The notes under the pieces were generated by a model, which was not told where the DNA came from, searched no databases, and was given only the letters and a program-made list of their open reading frames with translations. The position numbers and the translations under genes were made by a program. Shown piece by piece: positions 1-5,429 of a DNA stretch of 7,919 nucleotides (the stretch's first letter is position 1; every line of letters begins with the position of its first letter). Where the stretch lies: assembly GCA_035628645.1 (NCBI GenBank), contig DASPJL010000069.1, forward strand, positions 1 through 7,919, written 5' to 3'. Source of the stretch: DASPJL01 sp035628645. GTDB taxonomy: Bacteria; Bacteroidota; Bacteroidia; Cytophagales; Cyclobacteriaceae.

Positions 1-1145
1 ATTTCAGCGCCCAACCCAAATTGAGCTCCATCAGTAAATGCGGTAGAAGCATTCGAGTATACCGCCGCTGCGTCCACCGATTTAAAAAATGTTTGTACAT
101 TATCTTCATTCTCTGAAATAATGGCTTCACTATGCTTTGAACTATATTTAGCTATGTGATCCAAGGCTTCATTCAGGTTTTTAACCGTTTTAACTGACAT
201 TTTGTAGGATAAAAATTCTGTTCCAAAATGCTCGGATGTAGCCTTTTCCAACAGATAAGAAGGGTATCTGTTCTCAAGCTCCTTAAAGGAAGCTTCATCC
301 GCATATATTATGACGTCTGATTCTGCCAGTGTTGAAACCAACTCCGGCAATCTGTTCAGCCTTTGTTCATTTACAATAAGGCAATCCAGTGCGTTACAAA
401 CACTTACCCTTCTTGTTTTTGCATTCTTAATAATGGAAATGCCCTTATCCACATCCCCCGATTCATCAAAATAAGTGTGAACTATTCCAGCGCCAGTTTC
501 AATAACAGGCACTTTGGCATTTTGTCGTACAAAATCTATTAAACCCTGACTTCCACGAGGAATAATTATGTCTACAAAACTAACTGCATTCAATAATGCT
601 TCTGAAGCATCCCGGCCGGCAGGAAGTAAACTTACCACATCTTTACTTACCCCATTTTGCTCAAGCACCTGATGAATTATTTTCAGAATGGCCTGATTAG
701 AATAAATAGCATCACTTCCCCCTTTGAGGATACAAGCATTGCCTGATTTAAGACACAAAGAGAATACATCAAAAGTAACGTTAGGCCTTGCTTCGTAAAT
801 TATTCCAATCACTCCCAACGGAACTGAAATTTTTGAAATCTCCAATCCGTTAGGAAGTGCTTTGTGTGTCAGCACTTTACCGAGTGGAGACGACAAAGCT
901 GCTACATTTTTTATTTCAGAAGCAATTCCTTCCACTCGGTGCACTGTTAGCTTCAGCCGATCATATTTTGGATCGGTCGGATCCATTCTCTCAAGATCCT
1001 TTTGGTTTTCTGCAAGAATAAACTCTACTTGTTTAACAGCTTCCTCAGCAAGATTATTTAATATCGTATTTGTTTTTTTTACATCAATAAGGCCCAAAGA
1101 CCTGCTCGCTTCCCTTACTTTTAAAAAGACATCTTTGTAGTCCAT
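1..1145 (-). CDS. proA: Gamma-glutamyl phosphate reductase, C-terminus cut by window edge
   Basis: NADPH-dependent reductase of the aldehyde dehydrogenase superfamily that converts gamma-glutamyl phosphate to glutamate-5-semialdehyde in cytoplasmic proline synthesis. The frame opens with ATG at 1145 (MDYKDVFLKVREASR) and stays open for 381 codons to the left edge. Family hallmarks are IYEARPNVTFD (about 116-126), LKGGSDA (140-146), LLPAGRDAS (173-181), IIIPRGSQGL (193-202), VPVIETGAG (212-220) and the catalytic cysteine in RRVSVCNALD (Cys about 250). The last readable residues, FGLGAE, are the usual lead-in to the final 35-40 residues of the family, so only the tail is missing and the gene looks intact otherwise. 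It lies 30 nt downstream of proB on the same strand, the usual proBA arrangement, and is very likely co-transcribed with it. No Shine-Dalgarno is evident, which is normal for Bacteroidota. Confidence 0.96.
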   Translation of the reverse strand, partial: MDYKDVFLKVREASRSLGLIDVKKTNTILNNLAEEAVKQVEFILAENQKDLERMDPTDPKYDRLKLTVHRVEGIASEIKNVAALSSPLGKVLTHKALPNGLEISKISVPLGVIGIIYEARPNVTFDVFSLCLKSGNACILKGGSDAIYSNQAILKIIHQVLEQNGVSKDVVSLLPAGRDASEALLNAVSFVDIIIPRGSQGLIDFVRQNAKVPVIETGAGIVHTYFDESGDVDKGISIIKNAKTRRVSVCNALDCLIVNEQRLNRLPELVSTLAESDVIIYADEASFKELENRYPSYLLEKATSEHFGTEFLSYKMSVKTVKNLNEALDHIAKYSSKHSEAIISENEDNVQTFFKSVDAAAVYSNASTAFTDGAQFGLGAE

Positions 1146-1175
1146 AAAAAAAATGTTACCGTTTTAAATTATATT

Positions 1176-2249
1176 CTAGCTCAAAAATAAATAATCATAA
1201 TGAATTACGGGCTTTTGGTTTTTAGCGCCAATCCATTCCATCGACTTTTCAGAATCATATTCGGCAAGGCCCAACCCAAGAATTTTCCCCTTTTCATCAA
1301 GTATTTTGACAATGTCACCCTTTTGAAATGTGCCTTTAATTTTAATCACTCCGACTGGCAATAGACTTACTGCTTTATTTGAAGTCAGAGCCAGCCTTGC
1401 ACCTTCATTTACCTGAACACTTCCTTTGGCATTATTTTCAGAATAAGCCAGCCATTTTTTTTTATTTGAAGCGTTTCTCTTTGGCGTAAACCTGGTTCCA
1501 ACTGGTTTTTCCTCCATAACGTCCAACAAAATATTATCCTTTTTACCGTTGGTAATGTGAACAGTTATTCCAAGTTTAGCTGCTTTTTCAGCTATATTAC
1601 ACTTTGTGACCATGCCGCCTCTTCCAAAATTTGATTTTTGAGTGGTAATAAAAGAAGAATAATCCATTGCCTGATTTATCTCCCGGATTATTTCTGATTT
1701 CGGGTTATCTGGAGGACCATTAAAAATACCATCTACATTGGAGAGAATAATTAAAGCGTCCACATCGATCATAGAAGAAATTAATCCAGCCAGTTCATCA
1801 TTGTCCGTAAACATCAGCTCCGTTACAGAAATAACATCATTTTCATTTACTATAGGAATGATGTTATTCTGAAGCAGGGAAGTAAAACAATTCCTCATAT
1901 TCAGATAATGCAGCCTGTCTCTGAAGTCTTCCTTTGTCACCAACACCTGCGCACACAAGATATCCTGTTTTTTAAAAAGATCGGAATAGATATTTATAAG
2001 CTTAACTTGCCCAATAGCTGCAAGAAGTTGTCGCGCTGCTACAGTATCTGATTTTTCAGACAATTTAATCAAACCCCTTCCGGAAGCTACCGCGCCCGAT
2101 GAAACTAAAATTATCTCTTTACCCTGCTTCTTTAAGGTTGAAATTTGTTGTGACAAATGGCTTATTCTGTCTTCATCCAAAAACCCATCAGGTTTGGTAA
2201 GAACATTGGAGCCAATTTTTATGACGATCTTTTTATATAAATAAGTCAT
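1176..2249 (-). CDS. proB: Glutamate 5-kinase with C-terminal PUA domain
   Basis: Catalyses ATP-dependent phosphorylation of glutamate to gamma-glutamyl phosphate, the first and normally proline-inhibited step of proline synthesis, feeding the adjacent proA. Numbered from the ATG at 2249 (357 aa), the amino acid kinase domain shows VIKIGSNVLT (9-18), LVSSGAVASG (48-57), AAIGQVKL (77-84), IVNENDVIS (133-141), FTDNDELAG (147-155), ILSNVDGIF (168-176) and FGRGGMVTK (208-216). A PUA domain follows at about 262-350 and ends in EWIGAKN. Length fits two-domain ProB proteins. The frame extends upstream to a GTG at 2297, which would add 16 residues (MDILITKLSHHHIIRY). I reject these because they are encoded by an 8-nt repeat patch and precede the usual family start. 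The stop is TAG. The identity is certain; the start is likely. Confidence 0.95.
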   Translation of the reverse strand: MTYLYKKIVIKIGSNVLTKPDGFLDEDRISHLSQQISTLKKQGKEIILVSSGAVASGRGLIKLSEKSDTVAARQLLAAIGQVKLINIYSDLFKKQDILCAQVLVTKEDFRDRLHYLNMRNCFTSLLQNNIIPIVNENDVISVTELMFTDNDELAGLISSMIDVDALIILSNVDGIFNGPPDNPKSEIIREINQAMDYSSFITTQKSNFGRGGMVTKCNIAEKAAKLGITVHITNGKKDNILLDVMEEKPVGTRFTPKRNASNKKKWLAYSENNAKGSVQVNEGARLALTSNKAVSLLPVGVIKIKGTFQKGDIVKILDEKGKILGLGLAEYDSEKSMEWIGAKNQKPVIHYDYLFLS

Positions 2250-2257
2250 ATAACGAA

Positions 2258-2275
2258 TGATGTGATGATGTGATA
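2258..2275. repeat. Short 8-nt tandem repeat just upstream of proB
   Basis: Read on the minus strand, ATCACATC occurs twice in direct succession and then begins a third time before breaking down, 8-25 nt upstream of the chosen proB ATG. The unit creates the His-His-His run in the longer reading frame, which argues that the extension is non-coding leader. Repeats of this kind seem to be frequent between genes in Cytophagales-like genomes; that is recollection, not a check. Confidence 0.55.
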
Positions 2276-2370
2276 ATTTGGTAATTAAAATATCCACCCA
2301 TCACAAAAAATAATTTATAAATTTCTCTTAGCTTTTCCGAGGCGCAAGTTAAGGGGAATTTTCGTTTGGT

Positions 2371-2446
2371 GGAAGATGGCGATGGAAGGTGGCAGTGGGA
2401 AATTGAAGATAAAGTTTCTTATGTCTTTTGTCTTATCCCTTTTGTC
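2371..2446. repeat. Degenerate 7-nt periodic repeat between the kinase gene and proB
   Basis: On the minus strand the segment divides into successive heptamers: GACAAAA, GGGATAA, GACAAAA, GACATAA, GAAACTT, TATCTTC, AATTTCC, CACTGCC, ACCTTCC, then a 6-mer ATCGCC, then ATCTTCC. The first four share a GAYAWAA-like pattern and the later ones a YTTCC/YKSCC pattern. The two adjacent 13-nt blocks at 2368-2380 and 2381-2393 differ at only two positions. It fills much of the 202-nt gap between the stop of the hybrid kinase and the start of proB. I see no ORF or clear terminator hairpin here. Function is unknown; it may be slipped-strand or mobile simple-repeat sequence. Confidence 0.55.
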
Positions 2447-2451
2447 ATTTC

Positions 2452-4587
2452 TTAATTTTCCTTCACACTTATTTTCTGAGGTTTAATCTCTAGCCACTTT
2501 TGCAAGGCTTCGAATACATCCTTTTGAGTAAAGGGTTTTCCGATATGGCTATTCATCCCAGATTCCAGGGCCTTTTCTATATCTTCCTTATAGCAGTTGG
2601 CAGATAAAGCAATTATAGGGTTTGCGAAATTATTTTTTCTAATCTGGCGGGTGGCTTCATATCCATCCATTACCGGCATTTGAATATCCATAAGAATGGC
2701 ATCGTATTCATTTGTTGTAACACTTTCCACAGCTAACTGGCCATTTTCTACCACGGTAACGATAAGTCCTGCTTTAGTTAAAATACTCTCGGCAAGCATC
2801 TGGTTAATTTCGTTATCCTCTACCACGAGAATCTTATAGTGCTTAGCAAAATAAAAATCTTTTGATTCGAGACCTTTCTTTTCTTTGACTTGCGGTAAGA
2901 TGGGATCAATCTTTACCCTTACCGAAAAATAGAAACTTGTACCCGGCGAATTTGAGGAGAATACTTTGTTTATTGCAGGACTTTCCACAACCACCTCTCC
3001 ACCCATCAGATGAGTCAACTGTTTAACAATGGTCAAACCCAATCCCGATCCTCCGAACTTTCTTGTCATAGAGTTGTCCGACTGGGTAAAACTTTCAAAA
3101 ATGACCTCTTGCTTTTCTTTAGGGATCCCTATTCCGGAATCTGTAACGCAACCCTGAATTAAAATTTCTTCTTTTGAAGAACCTTGTTCGATAGACTTGA
3201 AATGAATGTCTATCCCCCCCTCTTTTGTAAATTTTAGGGAGTTACCAATCAGATTAATAAGGATTTGCTTAACTCTTGTAGGGTCACCCATTACGTTATC
3301 GACCGGGAAGTTTGGATCGAATGTCAGGTTATAACTTAGATTCTTTCCGTTAGCAATGTATTTGTAGGGAGTTAAAGCTGCTGTGATTACTTCTTTAAAA
3401 TTAAAACTTATCTTTTCGATGGAAAGCTTTCCTTCTTCAATTTTATTAAGGTCAAGAATATCGCTTAATAATTTGGACAAGGTTTGTCCTGAAGTATGAA
3501 TAAGTTCCAGGTATTCCTTTTGGGTGTGTGATAAATGAGTTTTTAGTAAAAACTCTGCAAACCCTAATATACCATTTAAAGGCGTCCTGATTTCATGACT
3601 CATGTTGGCAAGGAAAGAACTTTTGGCCTTATTTGCCGTTTCCGCCTGGTTCTTGGCCTCAATCAACTGAAGCTCTTGAAGTTTCTGAGAAGTAATATCC
3701 GTATGCGACCCCACGATTCTTACCAGGTTTCCCTTATCGTCGAGTTGGCGAATGGCTTTAACGGACACATAGACAATAGAACCGTTCTTGTGTTTGAATT
3801 TACAAATGTTCTTATATTCTTCAATAACACCTTCCCTGAATTCTCTAAACAATTTTAGGTTCTCATCTCTATTTTCCTCATGCATCGTATCAAATAAACT
3901 TTCAAGTTTATTCGGAAACTCCTGCTCATTATAACCAAGCATCTCTTTAAGTCTTTCAGAATAAAAAATTTGGTTGGTTAAAATATTCCATTCCCATATT
4001 CCATCATTACTGGCCTTGATTGCAAGTTCAAACAACTGCTTATTTTTGTCCAGTTCAGCCTGAATTTCTTTTTGTTCCGTTATGTCTTTAGCAATACAGA
4101 GAATCCCACTGATATTCTTATGGTTATCATATAAATAAGAAAAGGAACAAGAAACAGGGATGGATTTCCCAAGTTTTGTTTTAAAGGAAGTCTCAATATT
4201 GCGTAGATGACTCTTTTGCGGTAATAACTCCCATGCAAGCTCAAGCAGTTTATGCTGTTCGCTGGGAAAAAGTACCTGAAACTGATTTTGTATTAACTCA
4301 TTATTTTTAAAAAGCAGATGTTCGGTAACTGCTTCATTGATGCTTTGAATGGTATGATCAGGATTCAAAACAATGAGCATATCCACTACGCCTGTGTAGA
4401 TGCTGTTTAAATAATCTTTAGAAACAGTAGTAGCTTGGAGCTCTTCTCCAAGCATGTTGATGCCGGCAATGATAGCATCTAATTCATTAGAATTTTCGAA
4501 TAGCTCTATTCGATAAGCAAAATTCCCTGATGCTAATTCTAGAATTAACTTATCTATTTGGTCAATACGTCTTTCATATAGCCCCAT
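2452..4587 (-). CDS. Cytoplasmic PAS hybrid histidine kinase with receiver domain
   Basis: A 711-residue sensor kinase that should autophosphorylate on histidine and pass phosphate to its own receiver. Domains in order: a HAMP-like segment without membrane helices (about 8-52, LASGNFAYRIELFENSNELD); PAS 1 (58-175), ending in a PAC-type IAKDITEQK; PAS 2 (185-302) with ASNDGIWEWN and SHTDITSQK; HisKA with phospho-acceptor His331 in MSHEIRTPLNG; HATPase with Asn449 in NLIGNSLKF, DSGIGIP (483-489), FESFTQSD (497-504) and GGSGLGL (512-518); and a receiver (584-697) with acidic Glu590/Asp591, phospho-site Asp634 in ILMDIQMPVMDG, Ser662 and Lys684 in GKPF. No signal peptide or transmembrane segment is seen, so it probably senses an intracellular cue through PAS. 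There is no DNA-binding output and no adjacent regulator, so the downstream partner (perhaps an Hpt or separate response regulator) is unknown. The ATG at 4587 is the only convincing start. The gene stands alone, 202 nt upstream of proB. Confidence 0.95.
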   Translation of the reverse strand: MGLYERRIDQIDKLILELASGNFAYRIELFENSNELDAIIAGINMLGEELQATTVSKDYLNSIYTGVVDMLIVLNPDHTIQSINEAVTEHLLFKNNELIQNQFQVLFPSEQHKLLELAWELLPQKSHLRNIETSFKTKLGKSIPVSCSFSYLYDNHKNISGILCIAKDITEQKEIQAELDKNKQLFELAIKASNDGIWEWNILTNQIFYSERLKEMLGYNEQEFPNKLESLFDTMHEENRDENLKLFREFREGVIEEYKNICKFKHKNGSIVYVSVKAIRQLDDKGNLVRIVGSHTDITSQKLQELQLIEAKNQAETANKAKSSFLANMSHEIRTPLNGILGFAEFLLKTHLSHTQKEYLELIHTSGQTLSKLLSDILDLNKIEEGKLSIEKISFNFKEVITAALTPYKYIANGKNLSYNLTFDPNFPVDNVMGDPTRVKQILINLIGNSLKFTKEGGIDIHFKSIEQGSSKEEILIQGCVTDSGIGIPKEKQEVIFESFTQSDNSMTRKFGGSGLGLTIVKQLTHLMGGEVVVESPAINKVFSSNSPGTSFYFSVRVKIDPILPQVKEKKGLESKDFYFAKHYKILVVEDNEINQMLAESILTKAGLIVTVVENGQLAVESVTTNEYDAILMDIQMPVMDGYEATRQIRKNNFANPIIALSANCYKEDIEKALESGMNSHIGKPFTQKDVFEALQKWLEIKPQKISVKEN

Positions 4588-4926
4588 GTTGAATAATACA
4601 AATATTCCTTATAGTAGTCTTTTAATATAAAATAACATAATTAAAAGATTAAAACCATAATTAGAACACCGTTCTTATACGAATAAAAAGTGTGGATTCA
4701 TGTATAAATCAAACTATGTTATCAGGATTATGAAGGACAAAAGGAAATATTACCTTGTTGGAAACAAAAAAGAAGTTTTATCTGATTCTTCTACAAAATA
4801 TAAACTAAAAGTCTAACCTATCTTTACTTTACTGAATTCAAAATTGTCAAAACTAAAATACTTTATACTCCTTCCCAATTTCGAATGTATTAACCAATTG
4901 CATTAGTATTCTCTCAGGCTCACAAA
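4588..4926. other. AT-rich intergenic gap with no secure gene
   Basis: This 339-nt stretch separates the start of the hybrid kinase from the end of the STAS-like gene, so it should hold the kinase promoter and the 3' end of the STAS-like transcript. It is strongly AT-rich. Near the kinase start (minus strand) lies AATATTTG, one mismatch from the Bacteroidota -7 consensus TAnnTTTG, but I find no matching -33 TTG. A short dyad AGAAC-ACC-GTTCT occupies 4663-4675. One 38-codon plus-strand ORF is listed separately. No tRNA, hairpin terminator or insertion-sequence end was recognised. Confidence 0.6.
4700..4816 (+). CDS. Possible small lysine-rich ORF, unknown function
   Basis: A 38-codon ORF runs from ATG at 4700 to TAA at 4814-4816. 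It starts MYKSNYVIRIMKDKRKYY and ends STKYKLKV, giving a basic, lysine- and tyrosine-rich peptide with no membrane segment or motif that I recognise. There is no Shine-Dalgarno and no obvious promoter, and it points opposite to both neighbours. The reading has a protein-like mix of residues, but an ORF of this size can arise by chance. It could also be a remnant of a longer gene. Confidence 0.2.
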   Translation: MYKSNYVIRIMKDKRKYYLVGNKKEVLSDSSTKYKLKV

Positions 4927-5307
4927 TTACTTATAATTATTAGACCATGCCTTGGCTTCCTCTACACTATTAAATATTTTTGTTGGCACTTTTGGCCGAT
5001 TCAATATCAAAAAGAAATTCCCAATTGCTCTACTAATTGGAGCTCCTACTATAATTGCCAGACTTTTCATATATATTACTCCTTCTTCCGTTCCAAAAAA
5101 ACTCCTTGCCTCCCTTGTAACGGTCGTTACTCCCTCTATTAAACCAATTGTTGGAAAAGAAATTCCATTACAAAGAATCTTCCTATCAGCAACAATTTTC
5201 TTTGCAGCTTCCAAATCAATAATGTATTTAGTTTTATAGGTACCAATTAATATACCATCAACGATGGTCATTTTTATAAAATCGTTTTCAACAGTATTGT
5301 TTTCCAT
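4927..5307 (-). CDS. Small STAS/SpoIIAA-like protein
   Basis: A 126-residue soluble protein with no signal peptide. It resembles short STAS/SpoIIAA-like proteins of Bacteroidota (often labelled STAS/SEC14-like or DUF). The early part is a beta-rich ENDFIKMTIVDGILIGTY, followed by a helix with DLEAAKKIVADR (32-43). The central strand-loop reads FPTIGLIEGVTTVTREARSFF (51-71), then a helix region with SLAIIVGAPISRAIGNFFL. The C-terminal signature is PTKIFNSVEEAKAW (108-121), typical of this fold. I assign the fold by pattern only and cannot name a function; proteins like this may bind a lipid or nucleotide, or act as a partner in signalling. It is divergent from the oxoamine synthase fusion gene with a 122-nt spacer, which allows but does not prove shared control. 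ATG at 5307 is the start used; Met13 is a less likely alternative. The gene is visibly AT-rich, like its divergent neighbour. Confidence 0.75.
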   Translation of the reverse strand: MENNTVENDFIKMTIVDGILIGTYKTKYIIDLEAAKKIVADRKILCNGISFPTIGLIEGVTTVTREARSFFGTEEGVIYMKSLAIIVGAPISRAIGNFFLILNRPKVPTKIFNSVEEAKAWSNNYK

Positions 5308-5429
5308 ATAAGACCTATGTAATAATAGGGTAAAATATAATTCTTCTAATATTATAAATTACCTCAATTTTATAAAAACATCCCCCCTTTTAATCATAAT
5401 ACTCACAAAATTTAATACATCTAATAATT
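5308..5429. promoter_or_regulatory. Divergent intergenic spacer, presumed promoter region
   Basis: These 122 nt lie between the starts of two divergent genes, so promoters for both must be here or overlap the coding ends. The spacer is very AT-rich with one run of six C at 5382-5387. I could not fit a full Bacteroidota promoter (TTG near -33 with TAnnTTTG near -7) on either strand, nor find a Shine-Dalgarno ahead of either start. The call rests on gene layout, not on motifs. Confidence 0.4.

Noticed and set aside
862..1140. 92-codon plus-strand ORF
   Set aside because: It lies opposite to proA, whose translation is convincing across the whole stretch; the serine/phenylalanine-rich reading is an antisense shadow.
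3595..3858. 87-codon plus-strand ORF inside the kinase gene
   Set aside because: Antisense to the HisKA/PAS coding region, with no recognisable motif and no separate signals.
4588..4612. Possible Bacteroidota promoter (AATATTTG) upstream of the kinase
   Set aside because: One mismatch at -7 and no TTG at the expected -33 spacing; in sequence this AT-rich it is not better than chance.
4663..4675. Dyad AGAAC-ACC-GTTCT as an operator or hairpin
   Set aside because: Only 5 bp per arm with no extension, no T-tract and no second copy nearby.
4952..5239. 95-codon plus-strand ORF
   Set aside because: Antisense to the STAS-like gene, which has the better family pattern; the hydrophobic look comes from complementing AT-rich codons.
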